Assembly: GCA_035602605.1 (NCBI GenBank)
Contig: DATNLZ010000053.1
Coordinates: forward strand, 1 to 34,318
DNA length: 34,318 nt
Origin: DASQHY01 sp035602605
Lineage (GTDB): Bacteria > Acidobacteriota > Terriglobia > Acidiferrales > UBA7541
Reading direction: 5' to 3'
Shown piece by piece: positions 1-10,507 of this stretch. The notes below the pieces were generated by a model. It saw nothing but the letters and a program-made list of their open reading frames with translations, was not told the origin of the DNA and made no database searches. The stretch's first letter is position 1; the number at the start of each line of letters is the position of its first letter. A program made the position numbers and the translations under genes.

Positions 1-627
1 GTCAACCGGCGTCAGCGCCCCGGTGGAGTCGATGCGGTACGCCGAAACATTGTTAGAACCGCCGTTGGCGACGTAGGCGAATTGGCCCGTGGGGTCTACC
101 GTCACCGAGAAAGGAACCGATCCGGCCGGGAAGGGCGAGCCGGTAACCGGCGTCAGCGCCCCGGTGGAGTCGATGCGGTACGCCGAGACGTTGTCAGAAC
201 CGCCATTGGCGACGTAGGCGAAGTGGTCCGCGGGGTCCACCGTCACCGAGAGGGGATTGGTTCCCGCCGGGAAGGGCGAGCCGTCAACCGGCGTCAGCGC
301 CCCGGTGGTCCCGTCGATGGTGTACGCCGAAACATTGTGGGAACCCCAATTCGCCACATAGGCGAATCGACCCGCGGGGTCCACGGTCACCGAGAAGGGA
401 ACCGATCCCGCCGGGAAGGGCGAGCCGGCGACCGGCGTCAGCGCCCCGGTGGCCCCGTCGATGGTGTACGCCGAAAGGTTCCCGGGCATGTTGCCATCGC
501 AGGGACTTCCGCAGTTCGCGACATAGGCGAAGCCACCAGCCTGGCCCCACAGAGCTGTCCCGGCTCCTCCCAACGCCATCAACGCAATCGAGCAAACCAG
601 ATTCGCGCACGTGCTAAGAAGCTTCAT
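1..627 (-). CDS. Secreted YVAN-type beta-propeller repeat protein (3' end outside window)
   Basis: The first 209 codons are present and the frame is open to the window edge. The ATG at 627 follows a GGAAAGGA ribosome site. The N-terminus (MKLLSTCANLV, then a hydrophobic stretch ending near ALWGQA) is a signal peptide. After it come repeats of about 47 residues with the cores FAYVAN, NVSAYTIDGTTGALTPV and GSPFPAG, followed by a VTVDPAGRFAYVAN-like strand. This is the YncE/lactonase-like propeller pattern common in acidobacterial secreted proteins. Each repeat probably forms one blade. No catalytic residues are identifiable, so a specific enzyme activity is not claimed. Blade number cannot be judged because the C-terminus is missing. 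The fold is fairly certain and the function is unknown. Confidence 0.85.
   Translation of the reverse strand, partial: MKLLSTCANLVCSIALMALGGAGTALWGQAGGFAYVANCGSPCDGNMPGNLSAYTIDGATGALTPVAGSPFPAGSVPFSVTVDPAGRFAYVANWGSHNVSAYTIDGTTGALTPVDGSPFPAGTNPLSVTVDPADHFAYVANGGSDNVSAYRIDSTGALTPVTGSPFPAGSVPFSVTVDPTGQFAYVANGGSNNVSAYRIDSTGALTPVD
5..480 (-). repeat. Tandem DNA repeats encoding propeller blades
   Basis: The string ACCGGCGTCAGCGCCCCGGT recurs at 5, 146, 287 and 431, giving periods of 141, 141 and 144 bases (47, 47 and 48 codons). Flanking sequence is also nearly identical between copies, so the blades are recent duplications and could expand or contract by recombination or be mis-assembled. Confidence 0.85.
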
Positions 628-1034
628 AAGATCCTTTCCTTGTCTCTTGGTCGAGAATTTAGATCGCAGTTGTTATCCGGATCGTGCTATACGCCGAAAC
701 ATTGATCGCTTCTGGCGCACATACCAATAGTGCAAAAACACTTGTCATCTCGCCGGTGCCTCGCGCTATGTAGCTTCGGTCGAGCAGCATTTCGGCTAAC
801 GAAAATGAGCTTCTATGCGGTACCTTGTTGCCATTTATCTTGTTCATGAATTTGAGAGCTCATCGTTTCTAAGGTTCATCTAATTGGTTTTGCCGAACGC
901 AACAACGCCCATTGCTGACTGACATTTCCGTTTTGCGGCCAGGTGATGCACCTCAATGGAATTTGTTGGTATCCGAATTCCGAACACATTACTTATACTG
1001 GGTGGGGGAGGCTGTTGCCATAAGTTTGTTTGCT
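628..1034. other. Intergenic stretch, nothing recognised
   Basis: Short open frames on both strands here have no ribosome site, no recognisable composition and no family resemblance. The promoter of the propeller gene should lie at 628-800 on the minus strand, but I see no convincing -35/-10 pair. Confidence 0.4.
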
Positions 1035-1214
1035 TTATGCTCTTGCTTGGAGAACAATTTTATTCTGCGCGAGGTCGTAAACGTAATAATCCCCTGGAGT
1101 AGTCTTTAGAATGCTCAACAGCCGTGATCGGGCGTTTTCGAGGTCTTCCACAGCTTCAATCCAGATTTTTTCACTTCCGGGAAGTTCTCGGAAGATATCG
1201 TAAATCCGCTTCAT
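1035..1214 (-). CDS. Small conserved hypothetical protein (59 aa)
   Basis: The protein begins MKRIYDIFRELPGSEKIW and continues with a helix (EAVEDLENARSRLLSIL) and a strand-rich end (PGDYYVYDLAQNKIVLQ). The start is set by a GGAGG six bases before the ATG at 1214; the frame is open 19 codons further upstream, but that part is Pro/Arg-rich and unlikely. I recognise the pattern 'aromatic-F-x-leader, W-x-E-A/S-V-E-D-L-x-x-A, S/T-P-G-(D/E)-Y' from small orphan proteins frequent in Acidobacteria. This recognition is from memory. No function is known to me. Confidence 0.65.
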   Translation of the reverse strand: MKRIYDIFRELPGSEKIWIEAVEDLENARSRLLSILKTTPGDYYVYDLAQNKIVLQARA

Positions 1215-1608
1215 GTGCCCTCCGCAACGCGCAACGCTGGGCGGGGGTACTAAAAGCAATTTGGGCGCCACCGGCTATGTCTGTACGTTGATACAAATGC
1301 AAGGGATATTCTACGGCTCCGGTGGCTAGGTCTCAAAAACTATCTCCATGACGGGAATTTTTGCAAGGGCGGGCAGAAATTTCCGGTGTTCAACACACCG
1401 AGACGCCTTCAATCATCGCAGCGGGAACAGATACTGGAAATGCCCGAAAACGGCGTGAGCGTACTGAATGGGTCGGGCAGGGATTTCAGAACGCCCATGT
1501 TTGGAATCCGGTCTCAGGCAGCCCCACCTAGTTTTCTACAGAATGGATGGTATTGCTCCTTGTTGTCCGGTTCCAGTACTCTCTCGTTCCGCAAAGGGGG
1601 AGACTCAT
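1215..1608. other. Intergenic stretch between two divergent small genes
   Basis: This holds the 5' regions of the genes at 1214 (minus) and 1609 (plus). Open frames at 1386-1715 and 1468-1608 lack plausible composition before the ribosome site at about 1596-1603. No inverted repeat or clear promoter was found. Confidence 0.4.
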
Positions 1609-1848
1609 ATGAAGGAAAAACCGAGTGTCACCTTGGCCGGAACGGTCGAAAGGGTCATCGAATCTCCTCATCCGAACGTACCGGAAAAGGTACAGATTGC
1701 CGTAGAAGAAGCTGATGACCTTTATCGGGAAATCCGTATTGAAAACACCTTGACCAAGAAAAATGGCGAGAAAGTAAGCATCAAGAAAGGTGCTCATGTC
1801 GAGGTGACCGTCGAAGTTCCGCCAGAAGCCACAACGCCCAAAAAGTAA
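1609..1848 (+). CDS. Small conserved hypothetical protein (79 aa)
   Basis: The ATG at 1609 is preceded by a purine-rich ribosome site (AAAGGGGGAGA); the frame extends 47 codons upstream but without a ribosome site. The product starts MKEKPSVTLAGTVERVIESP and contains the core KVQIAVEEADDLYREIRI, followed by a charged strand (GAHVEVTVEV) and a Lys-rich end. It has no signal peptide, no membrane segment and no cysteines, and is probably a soluble beta-rich protein. I recall similar short proteins in soil bacteria but know no function. It is monocistronic as far as can be seen. Confidence 0.7.
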   Translation: MKEKPSVTLAGTVERVIESPHPNVPEKVQIAVEEADDLYREIRIENTLTKKNGEKVSIKKGAHVEVTVEVPPEATTPKK

Positions 1849-1946
1849 TTTAAAAATTACCGCTTCGAAACTCTGTCCCCTCCCACTCTTCGCATCCCCA
1901 TGAGATTCATGACGAAGAGAATTACCGTAGTCCAGTAACGCCCCCT

Positions 1947-2107
1947 ATCGATATCGTAGAACCCGGACGTGCACAGTTGGTCTCACGCAAGGCAACGTGT
2001 ATCGGTCGTTCCAACCCATTTGTGAGGCTCTAGCTGGGCTAAAGCTGAAGAACGCCTTCCTTGACGGGGAAGTGCTGCGTTTGGACGGGTCTGGCAAGTC
2101 TCAGTTA
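1947..2107 (+). pseudogene. Fragment of an ATP-dependent DNA ligase
   Basis: In one frame the sequence reads NVYRSFQPICEALAGLKLKN then AFLDGEVLRLDGSGKSQ. This matches the region just after the adenylated lysine in LigC/LigD-type ATP-dependent ligases (family pattern 'LVSRNGN-xY-x-S-F ... DGEIVCLD-x-x-G-x-S/P-x-F'). The preceding piece GRAQLVSRK lies in another frame (1953-1990), so a frameshift near 1985-1995 separates them. The catalytic KxDG motif and everything after the DGEI-like motif are missing. This is a short decayed remnant. Confidence 0.55.
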
Positions 2108-2220
2108 TCACCCATCGGTACCATTGCCGCAGTCTACAGTTTGGCGCAAACTGAAAACGTGAAAATCTCGAACAGGCGACCCGACTGTTGTGCACCTGGT
2201 CTCGAGATCCGCACATCTCG

Positions 2221-2616
2221 GTGAACACGATAATGATCGCAGCCTTCATCTTGATTTTCGCTCTTGCCGCGCTGCTGCAATTCTCGATCTCCTATTGTCG
2301 ATCGCTGATCGACTCCTATTCGCAGGTCGTGCTTTCACCGGACGCCCGAGAGTGCGCCGTACTCCAGTCGGGCCCCGTTTGCGGGGAGGATTTTGGCCGC
2401 CTGCTCGGGATGGTCCGCCGCTCCAATGTCCCCGGCGACGACACTGCCGAATTAGGCGTCGCGCGCATCTACTATCTTTTTGTATCAACTCTGCATGCAT
2501 TGTGTCCCGCCACTGGTCAAACGCACCAGTGGTTAGCTCATGAGCGAAGCGTTTGCGCCCACATGGTTGCAGCGGCTTTGGACCGCCGCTTGACCGTCGG
2601 TGGTGGTTATCTCTAA
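2221..2616 (+). CDS. Membrane-anchored hypothetical protein (131 aa)
   Basis: From the GTG at 2221 the product begins MNTIMIAAFILIFALAAL, an N-terminal transmembrane segment, followed by QFSISYCRSLIDSYSQVVLS and a soluble domain. That domain contains DFGRLLGMVRR and, near the end, ERSVCAHMVAAALDRRL. Similar single-pass proteins with a C-A-x-x-x-A-x-A-L-D-R-R-like end occur in Acidobacteria (from memory). The start is uncertain: ATG at 2233 is the alternative, and neither has a strong ribosome site. The frame also opens upstream to 2188. Other overlapping frames on both strands are less protein-like. Function unknown. Confidence 0.5.
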   Translation: MNTIMIAAFILIFALAALLQFSISYCRSLIDSYSQVVLSPDARECAVLQSGPVCGEDFGRLLGMVRRSNVPGDDTAELGVARIYYLFVSTLHALCPATGQTHQWLAHERSVCAHMVAAALDRRLTVGGGYL

Positions 2617-2695
2617 CCTGCCCCTCGCCAAAATCATGCTTGCAAGCGCTGCCGGCTCCTGACTTCTCATTGATTCATCTCCGACTTGAACAGCC

Positions 2696-2911
2696 TCAAG
2701 TAACTTCTGACTTCAGCTCTCGACCGCAACGCAAACAGTGAGGAGACTCTTCCCTCCAAAAAACGTCCAGGATTTGAGTGCAGAACGGGCAGAAGTTGGA
2801 CAAGAGGTGGCCACATTTCGGACAATCTCTAAGTGGTATGTTCGAATTGGCGTGTTCACTTTCTTCTCGGAGATCAAACACATACCGACAGTTTCGATTC
2901 ATGCAGATCAC
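2696..2911 (-). CDS. Small zinc-ribbon-like protein (71 aa)
   Basis: Four cysteine pairs are visible: CMNRNC at residues 3-8, CPKCG near 30, CPFC near 42 and CLRCG near 59. The spacing suggests two zinc knuckles. The start is taken as GTG at 2911 because the ATG at 2902 would lose the first cysteine; no strong ribosome site supports either. No other domain is present. Such rubredoxin- or zinc-ribbon-like proteins may bind nucleic acid or partner proteins, which is inference. The opposite strand also has open frames but without cysteine regularity. Confidence 0.5.
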   Translation of the reverse strand: MICMNRNCRYVFDLREESEHANSNIPLRDCPKCGHLLSNFCPFCTQILDVFWREESPHCLRCGRELKSEVT

Positions 2912-3056
2912 AATTCAAAACCTTGTCTCCACTTACAGAACCCCGAACATTCGGCACTGTGTGCCGATACGCAGGGCGCCGGAAGTAGACCTCGAAAACA
3001 CCTCGCCTGCCTATCCGTTCTTGCGTTCTTGGTTCAGATCTTTCGAATATTTCTAG

Positions 3057-3956
3057 CTACAAGCGATCGCGCCTGAATTGAGTGGGACTTACGCCGATCA
3101 CGCGTCGAAAAGCACGTGCAAAGTTGTTCTGATGCTCGAACCCGACGTCGATACTTATGTCCAGCACGCTGAGCTTTGGATCGCGCAGCAATTCCTTAGC
3201 ACGCTCGACCCGCTGGTTGAGAACATAGCGATGCGGGCTCTGGCCGGTGCTCTGTCGGAATAGCACGGCAAAATAATACAAGCTCATGTTGACGAGGCCG
3301 GCAAGCTCGGAGAGCGTGATGTTCTTGCCTAGATTCGCGTCGATGTATTCCAGGACCCGTTTCAATCGTGCCGCGGGCAGACCGCCGCGGCGTGGAACTA
3401 GGTTCAACTTGGTAACCGCATAGCGTTTTGCCAGGTGCATGCAGGCCGCGTTGACCAGAAGCTCGCCTATCAAAGCGTCGGCGCCAGAGACGTCTTGGGC
3501 CACGGCCAGAAGGGCACGCAGCAGATGCTCCAGCTGAGCGTCCTCCAGGTTGAATCCAGGCGCCAGTTCGATCCGCCCTCCACGCATGAGCGGGCCAATG
3601 TGACGCTCGAGTTGCGATTTTCCAATCGAGAGCAGCACGCCTCCATGGGGCCCTTGAAAGGAAGATGTATGGGGGATCGAAGGGGGTACGATCCACAGGT
3701 GGCCGGAGTGTACCCAGGCGTCGAACCGCTGTCCTCCCACCCGCCACGCGGCCCGCACAGGCTCCCCCTCGTACAGGAACAAAATGTGGGTGGGATGCTC
3801 GCGTTCCCCGTAGTGCGCCGATTGCAGGGTCAAATGTCTTTCCAGGATGACGTCTTGGCCCAAGAAGGCTGACGAAAGGACCGGCGGGTGGGGAGCAACC
3901 GGGACATTCCGGCCGTCCTCATAGACTTCGATGCGTGGTTGGTAGCTAGGTAACAC
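3057..3956 (-). CDS. AraC-family transcriptional regulator (299 aa)
   Basis: The C-terminus is a two-helix-turn-helix AraC domain: first HTH around 214-235 (NITLSELAGLVNMSLYYFAV), then the signature second HTH at about 262-299 (LSVLDISIDVGFEHQNNFAR ... GVSPTQFRR). The N-terminal ~180 residues form a cupin-like ligand-binding or dimerisation domain (HPTHILFLYEGEP, then W-x-x-PPSIPHTS). The start is a GTG at 3956 with GGAGGATC seven bases upstream. The effector is unknown. No divergently transcribed target is adjacent; the nearest gene upstream is the acetylesterase at 4675, separated by about 700 bases, which it could control. Confidence 0.92.
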   Translation of the reverse strand: MLPSYQPRIEVYEDGRNVPVAPHPPVLSSAFLGQDVILERHLTLQSAHYGEREHPTHILFLYEGEPVRAAWRVGGQRFDAWVHSGHLWIVPPSIPHTSSFQGPHGGVLLSIGKSQLERHIGPLMRGGRIELAPGFNLEDAQLEHLLRALLAVAQDVSGADALIGELLVNAACMHLAKRYAVTKLNLVPRRGGLPAARLKRVLEYIDANLGKNITLSELAGLVNMSLYYFAVLFRQSTGQSPHRYVLNQRVERAKELLRDPKLSVLDISIDVGFEHQNNFARAFRRVIGVSPTQFRRDRL

Positions 3957-4674
3957 TTCGATCCTCCAGCAGGACGCTAAGGTGGGCTAGTGCTCCGATG
4001 GAATCCGGCCGCTCAATGAAAACGTCATGTCGTTTGGCTCGTCCAGTCGCTTCCGAATCTTCAGCCTCATGTGTCCCCAGAGGGCGGCGTAGATCTTCTA
4101 AACCAACTGCGGTCCGATTGCCTGTACCACGGGTCAGAATGGCAACTCCGACACCATCTCTATCACATTGCATAAAAGAGTACTATAGAAAATAAGTAAC
4201 CCCTTATCGGAGAAACATGTTTCGCACATGGATCTTTACAATATCCATCCGCGATCTCCCCTCTAAGCCTTTGCAAATCCCCAATCGGCGCTTCCCGTGT
4301 TTGGCAACTGCCGGTTGTGGACAGCAACCTAATGAACGTCATCGTCTGCGTGCAGAGAGTGGTAGGAGCGGCTTGCTCGCGCCGAGGCGACGCAAAGAAA
4401 GCGAGGGCAGCAGCTACTCGGGCTTTCTCATCTTTCCCGTCCGCATGCTGATTACCTGACAGCCACAATGGGCGAAAATTGGAAAGAGCGGGCGGGCTAT
4501 GCAAAAATTATGCTGGACGGCGCGATCGAGGAGGGTCTACATAGGGAACGTAAAGAAAAATAACTTGCCTGGGCTTCGGCAAAAATTGCACGAGTTATTT
4601 TATAGGGAAAAAAGAATTGCAAGCGGTCCGCTCTCTTGCGCTGCAGAGACCATTTTGTTGTGGAGGCTCGGATT
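3957..4674. other. 718-base gap upstream of AraC regulator and acetylesterase
   Basis: A 75-codon minus-strand frame (3946-4173) overlaps the start of the araC-like gene but has no recognisable family or ribosome site; it might be a leader or decayed gene. On the minus strand near 4180-4195 there is an A/T-rich TATAGTACT string that could be a -10 for the regulator. The rest (4200-4640) shows no convincing gene. The acetylesterase ribosome site is at about 4662. Confidence 0.35.
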
Positions 4675-6234
4675 ATGCGTTCACTAAAGATTGAATCGGC
4701 TCTCGTGTTCGTTGCGGCTACGTTATTCGTTCCCGCGCTGCCCGCCAACGTGGCACTTCCCGACGTGATCAGCAGTGGGATGGTTTTGCAGCGTGACCGC
4801 CCGGTGCGAATTTGGGGAACGGCGGACCCTGGCGAAAATGTGACGGTGAGCTTCGCCGGTCAAACGCAGGTTGCGCTACCCGACCCCGACGGCAAGTGGC
4901 AGATCACCCTGAAGCCGATACCAGCTAGTAGCACCGGGCGCACGATGACTGTGTCGGGAAAGAACATGATCACGCTCGATGATGTGCTGGTAGGCGAAGT
5001 GTGGGTCGTGTCAGGACAATCGAACATGGAGTTTACACTGGCGCAGTCCGCAGATGGCGAAGCTGCGGTCGCTGCTGCAAACGCGCCTGACATCCGTCTA
5101 TTCCACGTCAGCCGCAACGTCGCATTTCAGCACGAGGCCGGGCGGCTTGGTGTGTGGCAAGCGGCATCGCCCGCGTCCGTGCGCCATTTCTCGGCGGCCG
5201 GTTACTATTTTGCCGTGGATCTACGCAATGCCCTTCATGTGCCGATCGGAATGGTCGATTCCTCGTACGGGGGTACGCAGGCCGAGGCGTGGACGCCGAT
5301 TGAGTATCTGATGGCTTCTCCAGAGCTGCGTCCCTGCGTGGAGCGCACGAAACTCTGGGAGGAAGAGCGCCCGCAAGCCAAGGCGGAGTACGAACAGCGG
5401 CTACAACAATGGAGTGAAGCGGTGGAAAAAGCGAAGGCAGAAAGCACGCGTCCGCCATCTCGGCCCGCCGTACCTGATGCTCTGCGCGAAAACCGCATCG
5501 CAGCATCTATTTACGATCGCATGATTGCACCGTTGATTCCTTTCACTATTCGCGGCGCGGTCTGGTATCAGGGCGAATCCAATGAAGCCCGCGCGCAACA
5601 GTATGAATTGCTGCTTCCCACGATGATCAAGGCATGGCGCGAGCGCTGGGGCCAAGGCGATTTCCCATTCGGCGTAGTGCAGTTGCCGAATTACCGCGAC
5701 GTTCGGCCCGAGCCGGCGGACGAGGCATGGAGCTTTCTACGCGAGGCGCAACGCCGTACCGCGATGAGCACAGCCAATACCGGCCTGATCGTCACCATTG
5801 ACATTGGCGAGGCTCGCGACATCCACCCGAAAAACAAACTTGCTGTCGGCAAGCGAATGGCGCGGTGGGCCCTGGTCGCGGCTTACCAGCAGAAATTGGT
5901 TGCTTCCGGGCCGATGTTTCGGCAGGTAAAGACCAAGCGTTCGAAGCTGGAATTGAAATTCGATGTAGCGGGCAAAGGCTTGCGAATGCGCGATGGAGAC
6001 AAGCTCGACGAGTTTGCCGTGGCTGGGCCGGACCACCAGTGGCACTGGGCCAATGCTCAAATTAAAGGGCGCGACCGCGTGGTCGTCTGGGCCGCTGACG
6101 TGCCCCGACCGGAAGCTGTCCGCTATGCCTTCAACAGCAACCCGCGGCACGCGAATCTCACCAATGATACGGGCATCCCGGCGTCGCCGTTCCGCAGTGA
6201 CAACTGGCCTGGCCCGACGGACGGAAAACGGTAG
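4675..6234 (+). CDS. Secreted sialate O-acetylesterase-like SGNH esterase (519 aa)
   Basis: This is a SASA-family (DUF303) carbohydrate esterase that removes O-acetyl groups from sialic acids or plant polysaccharide residues. The start at 4675 follows GGAGG by eight bases, and the N-terminus (MRSLKIESALVFVAATLFVP) is a signal peptide. Catalytic blocks are clear: GQSNMEF with nucleophile Ser116, WYQGESN at 297-303, and the C-terminal DIH with Asp382 and His384. An N-terminal beta domain (ISSGMVLQRDRP, then IWGTADPGENVTV) and a C-terminal beta domain flank the hydrolase core, as usual for this family, and the length is typical. A single-gene transcript is likely. Xylan or pectin deacetylation is as likely as sialate in soil bacteria; this is inference. 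Confidence 0.93.
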   Translation: MRSLKIESALVFVAATLFVPALPANVALPDVISSGMVLQRDRPVRIWGTADPGENVTVSFAGQTQVALPDPDGKWQITLKPIPASSTGRTMTVSGKNMITLDDVLVGEVWVVSGQSNMEFTLAQSADGEAAVAAANAPDIRLFHVSRNVAFQHEAGRLGVWQAASPASVRHFSAAGYYFAVDLRNALHVPIGMVDSSYGGTQAEAWTPIEYLMASPELRPCVERTKLWEEERPQAKAEYEQRLQQWSEAVEKAKAESTRPPSRPAVPDALRENRIAASIYDRMIAPLIPFTIRGAVWYQGESNEARAQQYELLLPTMIKAWRERWGQGDFPFGVVQLPNYRDVRPEPADEAWSFLREAQRRTAMSTANTGLIVTIDIGEARDIHPKNKLAVGKRMARWALVAAYQQKLVASGPMFRQVKTKRSKLELKFDVAGKGLRMRDGDKLDEFAVAGPDHQWHWANAQIKGRDRVVVWAADVPRPEAVRYAFNSNPRHANLTNDTGIPASPFRSDNWPGPTDGKR

Positions 6235-6614
6235 TAGGAACGCTCGTCACTCGCCGCGAGCAAACGAAAAATGACATTACCGTGCAGCGGCTTGCCTTGA
6301 GGTTAGGCCTTTGTTTGCATCAGCCGATTGAGTTACTTCAGCCCGCCGAATACAAATGTTTAACGCTTGTCAGAAGTGTGACTTTTTGCGTAGCGAGTTG
6401 ACTCCGGTTCCCCGCTGGTAGCCTATTGGACATCTGCCTGCAAGGCTAGCTTGACCGCGTGTGCCGCCGGAGTAAACTTTAATTCCCTTCCAAGATAACC
6501 GGCACGCGGTTGCGGGCTGCCCTGTTTCAGCCGTTGTCCGACGAAGTGCTTCCATTCCTAATATGGTTCGCGCGCGGGGACAAATGGAAAGGCACTCCGC
6601 GAGATTTCCAGTGA
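6235..6614. other. Intergenic stretch, no gene recognised
   Basis: There is no plausible coding frame between the acetylesterase stop and the kinase remnant. A short minus-strand frame (6370-6555) lacks a ribosome site and any family resemblance. No clear terminator hairpin with a T-run was seen after 6234. Confidence 0.4.
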
Positions 6615-6990
6615 AAACAATTGAAAGAAGCGCTTACAAGCTTACGAGCAACGATTGAGAAGATATTTCAGAATCTCGTCGGGGGCGCAATCGAATACCG
6701 CGGTGCCGAAGTCCATCAGGTACACATTTCTGCCATGAAAACTGGCGGCAATGAATGGGTCTTTTCCGTGCGAGACAATCCGCCTGGTAATTGACCATCA
6801 GTACGTTGAAAGGACCTTCATCTTTTTCCAGCGGTTGCACGGGCAAAAAGAGTTCAAGGGCATCGGAATCGGGTTGGCCACTTGCAAGAAGATGCTGGAG
6901 CTGCTTGGCGGGAGAATTTGGGTCGAGTCGCAACCCGGAAAGGGCTCAACCCTTCTCTTTGCTTTGGCAGGACGTGAGAGGAAATCATGA
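6615..6990 (+). pseudogene. C-terminal remnant of a histidine kinase, frameshifted
   Basis: Frame 1 (6615-6791) reads ATIEKIFQNLVGGAIEYRGA, which is the N-box of HATPase_c, and then WVFSVRDNPPG, the G1 box. It then hits TGA at 6792. Dropping one A at 6789-6790 restores IDHQYVERTFIFFQRLHGQK, then GIGIGLATCKKMLELLGGRI and VESQPGKGST, ending at 6990. The subtype resembles phytochrome-like or PAS kinases ('DNGIGI-D-x-x-Y-x-x-x-I-F-x-x-FQRLH'). DNPPGI in place of DNGIGI is a further defect. The HisKA and sensor parts are absent. It sits 20 bases before a gene beginning with an Rcp1-like receiver, the usual neighbour of such kinases. Confidence 0.85.
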
Positions 6991-7010
6991 AAGCCATCGG
7001 AGGATAAGGT

Positions 7011-9539
<2,529 letters not shown>

Positions 9540-9766
9540 TTATTATGCTTAACCCACGATACGCTCAACCACCAACAGAGCCTCGGCCGACGCTCGATCG
9601 AGATTGGAAGCTGCAGCCCACCGGTTGATAATCTAACGCGCGAGAAATCTAAGTGCCCTATCTGGTGTCGCTTACAAGAAAATCAGAGCCATTTTCGTAC
9701 TTTAGTCGAGATTGCCTTTGCTTTTTTCATTCGCCGCAAACATCATTGGTCCTCTGACCACGCGAA

Positions 9767-10219
9767 TTAGGACCCAGCAGTCTGGAGCACAAGTGTGCAG
9801 GAAGAGGTGAGCTGGATGGCTTTGTGCAAGGTGCGATACAGAGGGCAGTTCATCGCATAGATTCCATGCACGCGCTCCACTTTCTCCTTGACCTCTTCTG
9901 TCGCCACAAGGCGCATCGCTACATGAATTCGGCGGATCACCAACACGCCCTCCTCGGTTTCCACCTCTCCAGTCACATCCGCGGTCAACTTTCCATTGCT
10001 GGCATCGATTTGGCGCGCTTCCAGCGCACCTCCGAAGGTGCCCACCATTCAACCAGCGGTTGCGGAAATGGCATAGTCGATTGTTGAGGAGTGCGACTCC
10101 TTCAGCTTTGCCGGGTCAACTTTGTAGTGCTCGGCGATGGCCCCGTGAACGCTGTAGAACAATAGCCAGGTCTGGTAGGAAGCGGCGCGGGGATTGGCGT
10201 AAATTTCTGTCTGTAGCAT
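9767..10219 (-). CDS. OsmC-family peroxiredoxin with in-frame UGA at the peroxidatic cysteine position (candidate selenoprotein)
   Basis: Codons 1-56 (ATG at 10219) read MLQTEIYANPRAASYQTWLL, then FYSVHGAIAEHYKVDPAKLK and ESHSSTIDYAISATAG. Codon 57 is TGA (10049-10051). The same frame continues with 93 codons, MVGTFGGALEARQ, then ETEEGVLVIRRIHVAMRLVA and HGIYAMNCPLYRTLHKAIQL, to the stop at 9767. The combined 150 residues match the usual OsmC length. The UGA sits where OsmC proteins carry the reactive cysteine (A-G-C-M-x-G-T-F in relatives, from memory; E. coli Cys59 equivalent), and the second conserved cysteine (NCPLY) is intact. OsmC proteins reduce organic hydroperoxides. Either UGA encodes selenocysteine (see hairpin at 10012-10030) or Cys TGC/TGT mutated to TGA. 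No strong ribosome site precedes 10219, and an in-frame stop upstream limits the start to this ATG. Confidence 0.75.
10012..10030 (-). promoter_or_regulatory. SECIS-like hairpin downstream of the UGA codon
   Basis: In the mRNA sense, GGUGCGC pairs with GCGCGCC (seven pairs, one of them G-U) around a five-base loop UGGAA. The loop starts 25 nucleotides after the UGA at 10051-10049, and its second base is G. This fits the bacterial SECIS rules as I remember them: UGA-to-loop spacing about 16-37, stem 4-16 pairs, loop 3-14 with a G in the first two positions. A competing perfect hairpin (GCACCU-UCGG-AGGUGC, 10026-10041) overlaps it, so GC-rich chance pairing cannot be excluded. Confidence 0.4.
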
Positions 10220-10471
10220 CGGTAGACGTGAGGTCGGTGTATCGTGCTCACGCGTGTTGTTAGCGCGATCGTGTGATTTTTTAGAAGCAGAGGCAAATCA
10301 AGATTCGATGCTATATAAATTCACGGTTCCATACGCCGATGAGATAAATTCTACAATAAATGGAACAGGCCTAACATCCCGCTATTAAGTACGAACCTGT
10401 TTTCGCACCTAAGTTGCATCAAACCATTAATTTACGAACGCTCTGCAATTCTTTCGGTTTGGCCAGTCGAA

Positions 10472-10488
10472 TGCGAATAAAATTCGCA
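10472..10488. promoter_or_regulatory. Inverted repeat upstream of the TonB-dependent receptor
   Basis: TGCGAAT-AAA-ATTCGCA forms perfect seven-base arms with a three-base centre, ending 19 bases before the receptor ATG. It could be an operator or an mRNA hairpin near the start. The wider gap (10220-10507) also holds an A/T-rich TATATAAATT string near 10312-10321 that could be part of a promoter. No other feature is seen there. Confidence 0.35.
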
Positions 10489-10507
10489 GAACTGACGGCG
10501 ATTCTAA

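Noticed and set aside
82..705. 207-codon plus-strand frame rich in Arg and Gly (repeated RREGRAGDRRQRPGG)
   Set aside because: It is the antisense shadow of the repetitive propeller gene, with no ribosome site and an extreme Arg bias.
2246..2500. Minus-strand frame of 84 codons opposite the membrane protein
   Set aside because: Arg/Pro-rich shadow; the plus-strand frame has a transmembrane segment and sensible composition.
2738..3076. Plus-strand frame of 112 codons opposite the zinc-ribbon gene
   Set aside because: No ribosome site or family; the minus strand has regular Cys pairs.
3946..4173. 75-codon minus-strand frame overlapping the AraC-type gene start
   Set aside because: No ribosome site and no recognisable family; could be a leader but not supported enough to call.
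4163..4504. 113-codon minus-strand frame in the gap before the acetylesterase
   Set aside because: Composition looks random and no ribosome site is visible.
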